A stretch of DNA of 64,000 nucleotides from Paraburkholderia agricolaris. Its GTDB lineage: Bacteria; Pseudomonadota; Gammaproteobacteria; Burkholderiales; Burkholderiaceae. Positions 25,374 to 34,580 of this stretch are shown piece by piece (position 1 is the first letter of the stretch; each line of letters starts with the position of its first letter). Where the stretch lies: positions 3,038,001-3,102,000 of the forward strand of contig NZ_QPER01000002.1 of assembly GCF_009455635.1 (NCBI RefSeq), given 5' to 3'. Below the pieces are notes generated by a model. The model was not told the DNA's origin and searched no databases. It worked only from the letters and a program-made list of their open reading frames with translations. The translations under genes and the position numbers were made by a program.

Positions 25374-26663
25374 TCAGCCATGTTGCGGCGCGTCTCGCGC
25401 CGTTGGGCTCGCGGCCGCGCCAGGTAACGCCAACGCAGCGGCGAGACCAAGCAGGACACCGAAAATCACGTAATACGCCGGGGCCATCCGGTCACCGGTG
25501 GCGACAATCAGGCCCGTCACAATGAGAGGCGTAAAACCGCCGAAAACAGTGGTCGACAGGTTGTAGCTGACCGACAGACCGCTGGAGCGTCCACTCACGG
25601 GGAACATCTCCGCGAGCGCGGTAGAGAGCGGGCCAAGCACCGCCGCGCCGAGCACGCCGAACAGCAATTCGATCGCAAGCAGCGTGCTCATCACCGGGTC
25701 GGCCTTCAGCCACGCAAAGCACGGCCACACAGCGACCAGGCTGAACACGAAGCCCCACGCCAGCACGCTCTTGCGTCCGACCCGGTCAGACAAGGCACCG
25801 AATGCGGGACATGCCAGAATGCGCACCACCCCCGATATCGCGATCACGACGAACGGCGTGCTCGGCGGCATCTGCAGGTACTGCACCGCGTAGGTCGGCA
25901 TATAAATGTTGAAGACGAACTGCATGATGGTGGTGCCCGCCACCAAGCCGCTCGCGATCACGATTTCGCGCCAGTAAGTCCGCAGCAGTTGCCCGAACGG
26001 CAGGCCAGGCTCGCGTTCCCGCGTCACGCGAAACAGCTCGGGTTCGTCCACCCGGTTGCGGATATAGAGGCCGACGGGTCCGATCAGCAGCCCTAACAGG
26101 AACGGCAGCCGCCAGCCCCATGACTCCAGTTGCGCCAGCGTGAGGCCCTGCGTGATCAGCACGCCGACGAGCGACGCAAGAACCCCGGCCACCGCCTGTG
26201 CAAACATCTGAAAACTGCCGAACAGGCCCTTCTGGTTCGCAGGCGCGGATTCGACCAGCATCGAGGTCGCGCTGCCGAACTCCCCACCGGCCGAAATGCC
26301 CTGCAGAATTCGGGCAAACACCATGATGACGGTCGCTACCACGCCGGCCTGCGCGTAGGTCGGCGCAAGGCCGATCAGGGCGGTTGCCACGGTCATCATC
26401 GCGATGACCAGCAACAGTGCAGCCTTACGCCCCGCGCGGTCGGCATAGATACCCAGCACGATGCCGCCCACCGGACGCGCTACGAACGAAACGCCGAATG
26501 TCGCCGCGGTCAGAAGAGTGGCCGACGATCCGGCCGTGGCCGGAAAGAAGTGGCGTGAGATCACACCCATCAGATAACCGAATGCGATGAAGTCGTACCA
26601 CTCCAGCACGTTACCGATCGTCGACGCAAAAATCACGCGACGGTGTTTAAACAATTCCTGCAT
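25374..26663 (-). CDS. MFS transporter, metabolite:H+ symporter type
   Basis: The 429-residue, 12-helix transporter has hallmarks of the metabolite:proton symporter (ShiA/ProP/KgtP-like) family: ASTIGNVLEWYDFIAFGY at the first helix, DRAGRKAALL between helices 2 and 3, and a second such motif DRVGRKSVL in the C-terminal half. AGGAGG precedes the ATG at 26663; the frame to 26753 has no better start. It is the first gene of the aminotransferase/TPP/ALDH operon and presumably imports its substrate. Confidence 0.9.
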   Translation of the reverse strand: MQELFKHRRVIFASTIGNVLEWYDFIAFGYLMGVISRHFFPATAGSSATLLTAATFGVSFVARPVGGIVLGIYADRAGRKAALLLVIAMMTVATALIGLAPTYAQAGVVATVIMVFARILQGISAGGEFGSATSMLVESAPANQKGLFGSFQMFAQAVAGVLASLVGVLITQGLTLAQLESWGWRLPFLLGLLIGPVGLYIRNRVDEPELFRVTREREPGLPFGQLLRTYWREIVIASGLVAGTTIMQFVFNIYMPTYAVQYLQMPPSTPFVVIAISGVVRILACPAFGALSDRVGRKSVLAWGFVFSLVAVWPCFAWLKADPVMSTLLAIELLFGVLGAAVLGPLSTALAEMFPVSGRSSGLSVSYNLSTTVFGGFTPLIVTGLIVATGDRMAPAYYVIFGVLLGLAAALALPGAAASPTARDAPQHG

Positions 26664-26778
26664 GTCTCCAACCTCCTGAAGGGGTCTGTCCAGTTCGCTC
26701 CTGGGTGGGCGTGCCCCGACTGCGCGGGTTTCTGTCTGACTGAATCGTGTCATCTTGGAGATAACCAGGAAAGCCTTT

Positions 26779-26816
26779 TTTAGCTATCATGTTCGCCTTT
26801 AGCGATCACTTTCGCC
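26779..26816. promoter_or_regulatory. abutting 19-base direct repeat upstream of lysR
   Basis: Two copies (26779-26797 and 26798-26816) start TTTAGC and end TTCGCC; they match at 16 of 19 positions and abut without spacer. They lie between divergent lysR and MFS promoters, 15 bases before the lysR ATG. This is a plausible regulator-binding array. Confidence 0.55.
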
Positions 26817-26831
26817 GCACGGAGTACCGAC

Positions 26832-27752
26832 ATGACATTGCAGCAATTACGCGATTTCACGGCAATCGTGAATCAGGGCGGGGTGCGCGCGGCCGCACGC
26901 GCGCTCGGCGTGTCGCAGGCGGGGCTCACCAAAAGCGTGTCCAAACTGGAGGCGTCGGTGCAGGCGTCACTGTTCGTTCGTACTTCGCGCGGGGTCGCAC
27001 TCACTGCATTCGGCGAACGCCTGCTCGATCACGCTGCGATCATCCTGCGCGAATGCGACCGCGCCGAAGCGGATCTGAACCAGTTGCGCGGCGACGAAGT
27101 TGGCGAGGTGGATGTCGGTGTGTCCCCCGCGCCATCGATTCATCTGGTGCCGGCCGTGCTGCCCGAGTTTCGCCGCCGCTATCCACGGGCACGGCTTCAC
27201 GTCACGCACGGCCTGTCACATTCGTTATTGCCGGCGGTACGCTCAGGTCAGCTCGATATCGCCATCACGCCGGTACCGGAGCCTTTCGACGCGACCGGGC
27301 TGCACATCATTCCGCTATTCCCGACTGAACCGTCGATCGTTGGCCGACGCGATCACCCGCTTGCGAAGAGCCGCTCGATCAAGGAACTGGTCGATTGCGA
27401 ATGGGTTATCACGGGGGTAGCGGACAGTCTCGGCGCGCCCGGCAGCAGCATCCTGGACCTGTTCGCCGAGGCAGGGCTCGGCCAGCCAAATGTCGCCGTG
27501 GTGTGTGACTCGTTGTTCGACACACTGTCGCTGATCGCCCGCACCGATCTGCTCGCGCCCCTGCCGCAAGCGGTATTGACGCACAGCCTGATGCGCGACG
27601 GCCTGGCACGCATTCCGATCCGCGAACAGCAGAAGGTCTACACGATCTGCATCGTCCATCGCGCCAGCCCGCCGTTGTCGCCGATTGCAGCGGCATTGAC
27701 GGCGATGCTGGTGTCGTTCGCAAAGATCGGGCGTGGAATCAGAGGGGGCTGA
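26832..27752 (+). CDS. LysR-family transcriptional regulator
   Basis: The 306-residue regulator has the standard N-terminal helix-turn-helix (about 3-60, GGVRAAARALGVSQAGLTKSVSKLE) and a ligand-binding domain (about 90-295). GGAG lies before the ATG. It is divergent from the MFS/TPP/ALDH/aminotransferase operon with a 168-base intergenic region, so control of that operon is the classical expectation. The C-terminus converges on the glutathione reductase gene 75 bases away. Confidence 0.93.
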   Translation: MTLQQLRDFTAIVNQGGVRAAARALGVSQAGLTKSVSKLEASVQASLFVRTSRGVALTAFGERLLDHAAIILRECDRAEADLNQLRGDEVGEVDVGVSPAPSIHLVPAVLPEFRRRYPRARLHVTHGLSHSLLPAVRSGQLDIAITPVPEPFDATGLHIIPLFPTEPSIVGRRDHPLAKSRSIKELVDCEWVITGVADSLGAPGSSILDLFAEAGLGQPNVAVVCDSLFDTLSLIARTDLLAPLPQAVLTHSLMRDGLARIPIREQQKVYTICIVHRASPPLSPIAAALTAMLVSFAKIGRGIRGG

Positions 27753-27827
27753 GTGTGGGGGGGTGCGCCGCAAGGCTCCGACGCTTTGAAAGTCAGAGAC
27801 ATGGGTAGCGTCTTCTGCGGCCACGAA

Positions 27828-29168
27828 CTAACGCATCGTGACAAACTCTTCGGCAACAGTTGGGTGAATCCCGATCGTCTCGTCGAACTGCGCTTTGGTC
27901 ACTCCGGCCTTAACCGCAATCGCGATACCCTGGACGATCTCCGCCGCATCGCGTCCGACCATGTGCGCCCCCACCACTTTCTGGCTACTGCGATCGACAA
28001 CGAGCTTCATCAGCGTGCGTTCGTCACGGCCCGATAACGTGTGGCGCAGTGCCTTGAACGAGGTCTTGAAGATGTCGACCGCGTGGTAGCGTTCACGCGC
28101 CGCCTCTTCGGTGAGGCCGACCGTCGCGACTTCCGGTGTGCTGAAAACGGCCGACGGAACATACTCGTGATCCACCGCGCGCCGCACGTTACCGAACAGC
28201 GTCGCGGCGAGCAGCGTTGCGTCGCGCGTGGCAACCGGCGTCAATTGCGGACGCGCGGTCACGTCACCGATCGCGTGAATCGACGGCACGCTCGTTGCCG
28301 AATATTCGTCGACCTCGACGGCGCCGTTGCTGTCAAGCGCAACGCCCACCTCCTCGAGCCCCAGGTGCGCGCTGTTCGGCACCCGACCCGTTGCATACAG
28401 TACCGCGTCGTAGCGCCCGTGCACGCCGCCCTCGAACAGCAGTTCGATCGTTCCGTCCGGATGCTTCTCCAAGCCGAGTACACCGGTCTCGGTTCGAATC
28501 GAGATGCCCTGGCGGGTCATCGCGCCCGCCAGCGCCTCGCGGACGTCTTCGTCGAACCCCCGCAGAATCTGCCGGCCTCGATACCACAGGTCGACCTGCG
28601 TACCCAGGCCGTTGAATATGCCCGCGAACTCGACTGCAATATAGCCGGCGCCCACCACCGCGACTCGCCTGGGCTGGGATGCCAGATCAAGCGCCTCATT
28701 CGACGTGATGGCATGTTCAATGCCCGGGACGGCCGGCAGCACGGGCCTCGCACCGGTAGCAATCACAATGTGACGCGCGCTGACGCGGTGCCCCGCCACT
28801 TCCACGGTGTGGATATCGGCAACCGTTGCACGGCCGTCATACCGTTGCACGCCCGATTGCTCGAGCAGCGATATATACACGCCATTGAGACGGGCAATCT
28901 CCCGATTCTTCGCCGCGATCAGTGCGGGCCATGAGAAAGTACCCGGTGGGTACGACCAGCCGTAGCCCGCGGCGTCTTCCACCTCATGTGGGAAGTGCGA
29001 CGCATAGACAAGCAGTTTCTTCGGAACACAGCCGCGAATCACGCAGGTTCCACCCACAAGACTGTCCTCCGCGATCGCCACCCGCGCGCCATACGAAGCC
29101 GCTACGCGACTCAGCCGTACTCCGCCGGAGCCCGCCCCGATCACAAACAGGTCGTAGTCGAATTCCAT
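27828..29168 (-). CDS. gor: glutathione-disulfide reductase
   Basis: The 446-residue flavoprotein reduces oxidised glutathione with NADPH. FAD-binding GAGSGGVRLSR starts at residue 11, and the redox-active Cys42 and Cys47 are in GGTCVIRGC. A central NAD(P) motif GAGYIAVEF and the C-terminal HPTVAEE active-site His-Glu pair complete the family pattern. AAAGGA precedes the ATG. It is the last gene of an operon that includes a glutathione S-transferase and ring-cleavage enzymes, so it probably restores glutathione used in that pathway. Confidence 0.93.
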   Translation of the reverse strand: MEFDYDLFVIGAGSGGVRLSRVAASYGARVAIAEDSLVGGTCVIRGCVPKKLLVYASHFPHEVEDAAGYGWSYPPGTFSWPALIAAKNREIARLNGVYISLLEQSGVQRYDGRATVADIHTVEVAGHRVSARHIVIATGARPVLPAVPGIEHAITSNEALDLASQPRRVAVVGAGYIAVEFAGIFNGLGTQVDLWYRGRQILRGFDEDVREALAGAMTRQGISIRTETGVLGLEKHPDGTIELLFEGGVHGRYDAVLYATGRVPNSAHLGLEEVGVALDSNGAVEVDEYSATSVPSIHAIGDVTARPQLTPVATRDATLLAATLFGNVRRAVDHEYVPSAVFSTPEVATVGLTEEAARERYHAVDIFKTSFKALRHTLSGRDERTLMKLVVDRSSQKVVGAHMVGRDAAEIVQGIAIAVKAGVTKAQFDETIGIHPTVAEEFVTMR

Positions 29169-29192
29169 TCCGATGTCCTTTGAACCGTGGCT

Positions 29193-30155
29193 TTAAACGT
29201 CAAGTACGAGCATGGGGCTTTTCGCCCTCGATACACATATCATCATGGTGCGGCCTGCTGCGCGTTCGCCGCCGGACAGCACGTAATCGCGATGATCCGG
29301 CACACCGTCTATCACGCCTGTTTCGCAGGTGCGGCACATCCCTTCGCGGCACGAACAGGGTAACGCATACCCGTGCTCTTCGAGCACGTCGAGGATTGTT
29401 CTGTCCTCGGGTACGTGCAGGACTTGCCCGCTGCGCTGAAGCCTGATGTCGAACCCGGTGGCCACCCCGCCCGCCCCACTTTCCACGGGAGGCGAAAACC
29501 ATTCGAAAAAGGCCGCGTTGTCCGGATGGCTCAACGCGAAATCCTCCACCGCTTTCATGACAGGCGCCGGGCCGCAACAGTAGATCGGCACGCCGGACTC
29601 CACGATGAACGAAGTGTGTGCGAAGTCGAACAGGAACCCTGCTTCATCGTCGAAATGAAAGCGTACACGGTCGGGGCCAAACGCGCTGAGCTCCCCATGG
29701 AAGGCCGCGTGTGCGCGACTGCGCGCCAGATACAGCAGGCGCCACGGCCAGCCGCGGCGTTCGCAGTGGCGGATCATCGAAAGAATCGGCGTAATGCCAA
29801 TGCCGCCGGCAATGAACTGAAACGTGTCGTGCCCGGGTTGCAGCGGAAAGTTGTTACGCGGCTCGCTGATCTCAAGCGCGTTGCCTTCGTTCAACGCCAC
29901 ATGCACGCATAGTGACCCGCCACGGCTATTGGCAGCCTTCGAGACGGCTATCTCGTAGCGATCCGTTTCGTCGCAGTCGCCGCAGTCGCCGATAAGCGAA
30001 TATTGGCGCGTCATTCCGTTGGGCAAAAATAGATCGATATGCGCGCCTGGAGAAAATGCCGGCAAGTTTTCGCCGTCCGGCCGGCGCAGCACAAGGCTCA
30101 CGACGTCTTTCGCCTCGTCCGTGCGCCGCTCAATCACAACCTGTATCTTTTTCAT
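29193..30155 (-). CDS. VanB/phthalate dioxygenase reductase-type oxidoreductase
   Basis: The 320-residue reductase has the class IA order: FMN domain with RQYSLIG (about residue 50), NAD domain with GGIGITPILSM and YCCGPAPVM, then a C-terminal plant-type [2Fe-2S] ferredoxin with CSCREGMCRTC and a fourth Cys near the end (ICVS). It passes electrons from NADH to a Rieske oxygenase, whose gene lies 90 bases upstream. Downstream is gor, 24 bases away. Confidence 0.92.
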   Translation of the reverse strand: MKKIQVVIERRTDEAKDVVSLVLRRPDGENLPAFSPGAHIDLFLPNGMTRQYSLIGDCGDCDETDRYEIAVSKAANSRGGSLCVHVALNEGNALEISEPRNNFPLQPGHDTFQFIAGGIGITPILSMIRHCERRGWPWRLLYLARSRAHAAFHGELSAFGPDRVRFHFDDEAGFLFDFAHTSFIVESGVPIYCCGPAPVMKAVEDFALSHPDNAAFFEWFSPPVESGAGGVATGFDIRLQRSGQVLHVPEDRTILDVLEEHGYALPCSCREGMCRTCETGVIDGVPDHRDYVLSGGERAAGRTMMICVSRAKSPMLVLDV

Positions 30156-30245
30156 CGGATCATCATCCTGGGGTACCGCGAAGGCGAGGCGGCGTGCACG
30201 TCGCTTCGCCGTCCGCCATGGTTCAAACCGCCGAATACGCGCGGC

Positions 30246-31280
30246 TCAGACCTTGAGACTTTCTTCCTTGACGCGCTTCTCGATGAGCCATCGCAGGTGC
30301 GACAGCGGCGCATCCGCGGCGATTGCCTTCAACTTGAATTGCGGGTCCGCGTCGAGTACCTTCTGCTGCGTCTCGATGATGAGCTTGTCCTCGTAGAAGC
30401 CTTCCAGAATGCTCGCATGCAACGAATGCGAAATCAGGTCGATGTCTTTTTTCTGGTTGTGCATGTACACCCAGAAAAAGTGGGTGGTCTTGTCGGTCTC
30501 GGGCGTCATCGCCTGGAAATTCCGGAACTCGATCACACCGTCACGGTTGCCTTCTTTGAGTCCATTGCCGGCCGGCGAGAAGCCTGACTCGAGATAGAAG
30601 AAAGCAGGCACCTTCATTTCCACCGTATTCCAGCGGTCCACCTTGCCCATCTTCTTTTCGACTTTCTTGACGAACGGCGGCAAGTCGCTGTTCATGTGCC
30701 ACTTGGTCAGCTTGAAACCGTCGTCGCGCTTTTCCAGCGGGCTCTGCTCGTGTTCGACGGCATAACGTTCGGAGCCGCCGAGCGTGTTCGTATGAACGTA
30801 CGAAACATGGTTGAAGTCGGCGAGATTGTCCGCGATCAGCAGATAGTTCGCGTCATAGTGCAGATAATCCGGCATACCGTGCCACTCGGGTTTCTTTAGG
30901 TACTCGAAGTCCGGAATCGCGGCTTCGTCGGCCAATGCGGGATCGCCCATCCAGATCCAGACAAGGTGCCCGGTGTCGACAACGCGATAGCTCTTTACCT
31001 TGAGACTCGGAGGAATCGATTCCTGCCCCGGAATCTGGACACAGGCGCCCGTATTGTCGAACAGCAGCCCGTGGTACATGCAGCGCACGCAGTTCCCTTC
31101 CAGCCGGCCAAGCGACAGCGGCGCGCCCCGGTGACAGCAGCGATCCTCGATCGCCACCACGTTATCGTCGCGCCCCCGGTAAAGCAGCACTTTCTCGTTG
31201 AGCAAGGTCTTTCCCACCAGCGCGTCGTCGATCAGCTCATGGCTCCAGGCCGCTACGTACCAGCAATTCTTCAAAAACAT
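30246..31280 (-). CDS. Rieske non-haem iron oxygenase, VanA/LigX/TsaM type
   Basis: The 344-residue oxygenase has the Rieske ligands CCH and CMYH (about residues 47-68) and the mononuclear-iron motif NLADFNHVSYVH (Asp-x3-His-x4-His). This subgroup includes O-demethylases of vanillate-like substrates and toluenesulfonate monooxygenase and needs only one oxygenase subunit. GGAG lies before the ATG at 31280. With a LigAB-type ring-cleavage enzyme in the same operon, the likely job is to convert a methoxylated or substituted aromatic acid into a catecholic or gallate-like compound. The exact substrate is open. Confidence 0.9.
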   Translation of the reverse strand: MFLKNCWYVAAWSHELIDDALVGKTLLNEKVLLYRGRDDNVVAIEDRCCHRGAPLSLGRLEGNCVRCMYHGLLFDNTGACVQIPGQESIPPSLKVKSYRVVDTGHLVWIWMGDPALADEAAIPDFEYLKKPEWHGMPDYLHYDANYLLIADNLADFNHVSYVHTNTLGGSERYAVEHEQSPLEKRDDGFKLTKWHMNSDLPPFVKKVEKKMGKVDRWNTVEMKVPAFFYLESGFSPAGNGLKEGNRDGVIEFRNFQAMTPETDKTTHFFWVYMHNQKKDIDLISHSLHASILEGFYEDKLIIETQQKVLDADPQFKLKAIAADAPLSHLRWLIEKRVKEESLKV

Positions 31281-31336
31281 TGTGTCATCTCCAGTTTGTT
31301 GAAATTCGACCGCGCAAAAACGGTCTTTCCAGATCG

Positions 31337-32164
31337 CTATGCGTGATCGAGATTCATCACGCCTATCGTGCATCCACAGGAAAACGCGGGAATGGGTTCG
31401 TAACACCAGATATCGCCGCGCGAGCCGTGCGCCGCACCCGCCGCCGCAATGAAGGTGCGTATTTCGTAGCCGCCCTGACCACCTTCCCGGTAGATTTCCT
31501 CATCGGAGTATTCGAGCAATGCGGCGCGATCGTTGCGCATCCATCGCTCGAGAAAATCCCTATCCCAAGCCTCGTTGATCGTTCCGGAATCGGGTGTGCA
31601 CGGCCAGTGAGAGATACCGCCGGTTCCGATCACCGCGATACGTTCAGACATACCTTCCGCGGCGTGACGAATCGCCTCGCCAAGGGCGTAAGCGCGATGC
31701 AACGGCGCCATCGGCGGGCACTGGCAATTGATGTTGACGGGAATGACCGGCAAGCCATAATCGGGTGTCAGGTGGTGCAACGGCACCATCACGCCGTGAT
31801 CGAACTTCCACTCCTCGCAATAGCTGACGTCGACCTCCTGCATCACACCGTCGATCAGCTTGCGCGAAATCGCCGTGCTTCCCGGCACGTTCCGGCGAGC
31901 AATGCGCAACCACTCCGGGTCTTCAATCGGACCTTCATAGTGCTGCGCCATGCCTATCGCAAACGACGGCATGTTGTTCATGAAGAAGTTGGCAAAGTGC
32001 TCTGCGGCGATGATCACCAGCGCGTCGGGCCGCGCGTCTTCCAGCGCGCGTTTCATGCGCGCATATCCGGCTTGCAGGCGTGCATACTGGTCCGGGTCCG
32101 CACGCTCGCTGCGCGCCGTGATGCCCGGCCCATGGCTGCAGACCCCGACAAAAACAAGACTCAT
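31337..32164 (-). CDS. class III extradiol dioxygenase beta subunit (LigB-like)
   Basis: The 275-residue subunit has candidate iron ligands His11 (CSHGPG) and His56 (AEHFANF), the conserved DHGVMVPLHHL, and the catalytic His in GTGGISHWP. This matches protocatechuate 4,5-dioxygenase beta subunits. The ATG at 32164 overlaps the stop of the LigA-like gene by 4 bases, so the subunits are translationally coupled. It opens a dihydroxylated or trihydroxylated aromatic ring next to a hydroxyl group. No downstream lig genes (ligC, ligI, ligJ, ligK) are present here. Confidence 0.9.
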   Translation of the reverse strand: MSLVFVGVCSHGPGITARSERADPDQYARLQAGYARMKRALEDARPDALVIIAAEHFANFFMNNMPSFAIGMAQHYEGPIEDPEWLRIARRNVPGSTAISRKLIDGVMQEVDVSYCEEWKFDHGVMVPLHHLTPDYGLPVIPVNINCQCPPMAPLHRAYALGEAIRHAAEGMSERIAVIGTGGISHWPCTPDSGTINEAWDRDFLERWMRNDRAALLEYSDEEIYREGGQGGYEIRTFIAAAGAAHGSRGDIWCYEPIPAFSCGCTIGVMNLDHA

Positions 32165-32469
32165 CGCCGTACTCCTTTCTTTGCGTATAGTCCTTCGCGG
32201 ACCGGGCCGTGTACCTCGAGACCGTGTTTCATTGCGTCGATATACGCATTCCACTCGTAGCCACAGGCCGCAGCAAAGTGCATCAGCAGTTGACCGTTTA
32301 CTCCCAGTATGTACAGCAAACCGATATCCGGCTCGCTCAACGCCGCCGCCTCTTCCACTGTCAGTTCGTAACCCTCGGCAAATACAGGTGGGTTTGCGCG
32401 GTAGCGTGTCATCGCGTTGACGTCGCGGTTGACCTCGTAGATCGCTTTCTGCAGCGCGTAGAGGCTCAT
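32161..32469 (-). CDS. extradiol dioxygenase alpha subunit (LigA-like)
   Basis: The 102-residue protein is the small helical LigA-type subunit, with the characteristic ALSEPDIGLLYILGVNGQLLMHFA run in its middle. It caps the active site of the LigB-type subunit. It is coupled by 4-base overlaps both to the GST gene upstream and the LigB gene downstream. Confidence 0.9.
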   Translation of the reverse strand: MSLYALQKAIYEVNRDVNAMTRYRANPPVFAEGYELTVEEAAALSEPDIGLLYILGVNGQLLMHFAAACGYEWNAYIDAMKHGLEVHGPVREGLYAKKGVRR

Positions 32470-33182
32470 TCTTCGGTCACCGGATCAGACGCGAATTGCG
32501 GCGGCAGTTCGTAGGCGCGCACTGCCCGTTCGCGCGTAACCGCCACACGGACCGCATCACGTGCCCAAACGCGCGCGGCAAGCGCGGCGTACCGGGGCCG
32601 CTCCGGCAGCTCCGCCTGGATTCGCTCGTCGAAGCTCCACAGATAGAACACGAACAGGTAAGCGTCGACCACCGAGAAGTCCTCGCCGAGCCCATAGGGC
32701 GCATCGCCCAATCGCCTCTCGATCTCGACGAGCATCTTCGCCAGCTTCTTTCCTGCGTGCTCCCGCACCGCGGCAATCGCATCCGGGCTCTCGCCCGCAT
32801 AAGCCTGGGGTCTGAAGATCGATCGATACGTGACGTGCAGGCTGCTGGAAATCCAGTTCATCCACTCGTGCGCCTTTGCTCGAACACGGGTGCCGGGACG
32901 AGGTATGAGCCCGCTCTCCGGGGCGAGGTCAGCGATATACGCCAGAATGGCCTGCGACTCGGTAATTACAGCGTCTCCCGCAACGAGCGCCGGCACGATG
33001 CCGCCCGGGTTGATCTTCAGATAGTCCGGGCCGACGTTCTCGCCAGCGCGGATATCGACGGATACCGCTTCATAAGGCAGTCGCGATTCTTCAAGCGCAA
33101 TGTGTGAAGCCAGCGAACAGGCCTTGGGACTGTAGTAGAGCGTCAGCTTCGGCGGAAACACGGTTGAGGCAGCTTGTTGCAT
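32466..33182 (-). CDS. beta-class glutathione S-transferase
   Basis: The 238-residue protein has a thioredoxin-fold N-terminal domain with LTLYYSPKACSLASHIAL, where the Cys is diagnostic of bacterial beta-class enzymes, and TESQAILAYIA as the glutathione-binding segment. A helical C-terminal domain follows. AGAGGA lies before the ATG at 33182. It is the first gene of the operon and, with gor at the other end, makes the pathway glutathione-dependent. Possible jobs are ether cleavage, isomerisation of a ring-fission product, or protection from reactive intermediates. Confidence 0.9.
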   Translation of the reverse strand: MQQAASTVFPPKLTLYYSPKACSLASHIALEESRLPYEAVSVDIRAGENVGPDYLKINPGGIVPALVAGDAVITESQAILAYIADLAPESGLIPRPGTRVRAKAHEWMNWISSSLHVTYRSIFRPQAYAGESPDAIAAVREHAGKKLAKMLVEIERRLGDAPYGLGEDFSVVDAYLFVFYLWSFDERIQAELPERPRYAALAARVWARDAVRVAVTRERAVRAYELPPQFASDPVTEE

Positions 33183-33426
33183 AAACTCGATCCTCTGATA
33201 TGACGGCTTGTCGACTGATTGCATGGAACGACCTGAACTCAGAGCCGTTCGACGTTGCAAGGATGATGCTGAGTAGAATTAAGCATACCGTTCCAAGACA
33301 TGCACTCATGTCATCAAGCGGTGGTGACAAACCATTCATCCGACGTGACGAACAGCATGCTTTTTCAAGGGGATAACGTGACACGGCCAGCGCGCCGGCA
33401 AACTTCTTCCGATAGCGTGGTATCGG

Positions 33427-34551
33427 CTAGAATTTGTGCCGCAGCCCGAGCATCACGACGTTCTGCGTGCCACTCGTAGAAGGCGCATTCAGATAGAAGC
33501 CGGCGGTCGCAAGGTTCCCTGAACCACGCTGGAAATTGTTGGTCAGGCTGATATCGGTGCGCTTCGACAGGTAGTAGTCGAGGCTCAGCACAGCCGTATT
33601 CCAGTGCGAGCGGGCATCAAGGCCGCCGTATCGGCCATGCGAATAAATGTAGCCGCCCAGAACAGAAAGGCTCGGCGTAAATTGGTAGGAAAATGAGGTG
33701 TCGTAGTTCGTCAACGTGAAACTGGATTGATCGAGATACGTAAAATGCACCTGATCGATCAGCGCGGCCCACCGTAAACCGTTGCCGAAATCGTAGTAAC
33801 CGCCAATTCCATAGTTGCGCTGCCGTTGCACGCCCACAGACGGATTCAGCGGGCTGTTTCGAAACAGCAGGAACGGCGCGCCGCCATAATCGTTGCTCAC
33901 TGCGCCGTTGGGATTAGCCATGCCCGGCTGATCGATCTGGACATAGCCAACGGCGATCCTGAAACGATCGGTCTGGTAGCCTGCACCCACGCTATACGCG
34001 CGATTGATGCCGAACGCCCCCGCCGCGTTGCTGAACGCGTACAACACCTCCGCATTGAGGCCGCGGTACGTGGGCGTGACGTACTTGATCGAATTGCTGT
34101 ATCGCCATGTTCCAATGAGATTGTCGGCGTCGCCGGGATGGTCCACCTGCCCGATATTGCCGACCAGTGTTGCCATCGAGGTGAAATAATCCCAGAACGC
34201 GTCGTACTGCCGCCCCGCAGTGAGCGTCCCCCATTGCGGATTGGTCAGCCCGACCCATGCCTGCCGGCCAAACAGCCTGCCGCCCTGGCCCAGCTTCCCG
34301 CTGACGTTGTCGAACCCGTTTTCCAGCGTGGCGATAACCGCGCTTTTGCCGCCGAGGTCCTCTCTGACCCTGAAGCCGAACCGGCTGGGCTGGGGTACGC
34401 CGCCTACCATCTGGTAGTTGGACGATCCGCCGGCGTTGTTCACGGCCTCCATCGAAACGGAAATGATGCCGTACAAAGTGACGCTGCTTTGCGCACGGGC
34501 GACGCCCATCGAAGCAAATGTCAGTAGCATTCCTATATATATTTTTTTCAC
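33427..34551 (-). CDS. Gram-negative general porin, Burkholderia type
   Basis: The 374-residue protein begins with a signal peptide ending ARA before QSSVTLYG, the standard mature start of Burkholderiales porins, and ends in MLGLRHKF with the terminal Phe needed for outer-membrane assembly. I used the GTG at 34551, with GGAG six bases upstream; the far longer frame to 35148 lies within the MFS gene. It follows that gene by 30 bases and is probably co-transcribed, giving an outer- plus inner-membrane uptake pair. Confidence 0.92.
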   Translation of the reverse strand: MKKIYIGMLLTFASMGVARAQSSVTLYGIISVSMEAVNNAGGSSNYQMVGGVPQPSRFGFRVREDLGGKSAVIATLENGFDNVSGKLGQGGRLFGRQAWVGLTNPQWGTLTAGRQYDAFWDYFTSMATLVGNIGQVDHPGDADNLIGTWRYSNSIKYVTPTYRGLNAEVLYAFSNAAGAFGINRAYSVGAGYQTDRFRIAVGYVQIDQPGMANPNGAVSNDYGGAPFLLFRNSPLNPSVGVQRQRNYGIGGYYDFGNGLRWAALIDQVHFTYLDQSSFTLTNYDTSFSYQFTPSLSVLGGYIYSHGRYGGLDARSHWNTAVLSLDYYLSKRTDISLTNNFQRGSGNLATAGFYLNAPSTSGTQNVVMLGLRHKF

Positions 34552-34580
34552 GTGCGTCTCCAATGATTTTTTGAATGGTT

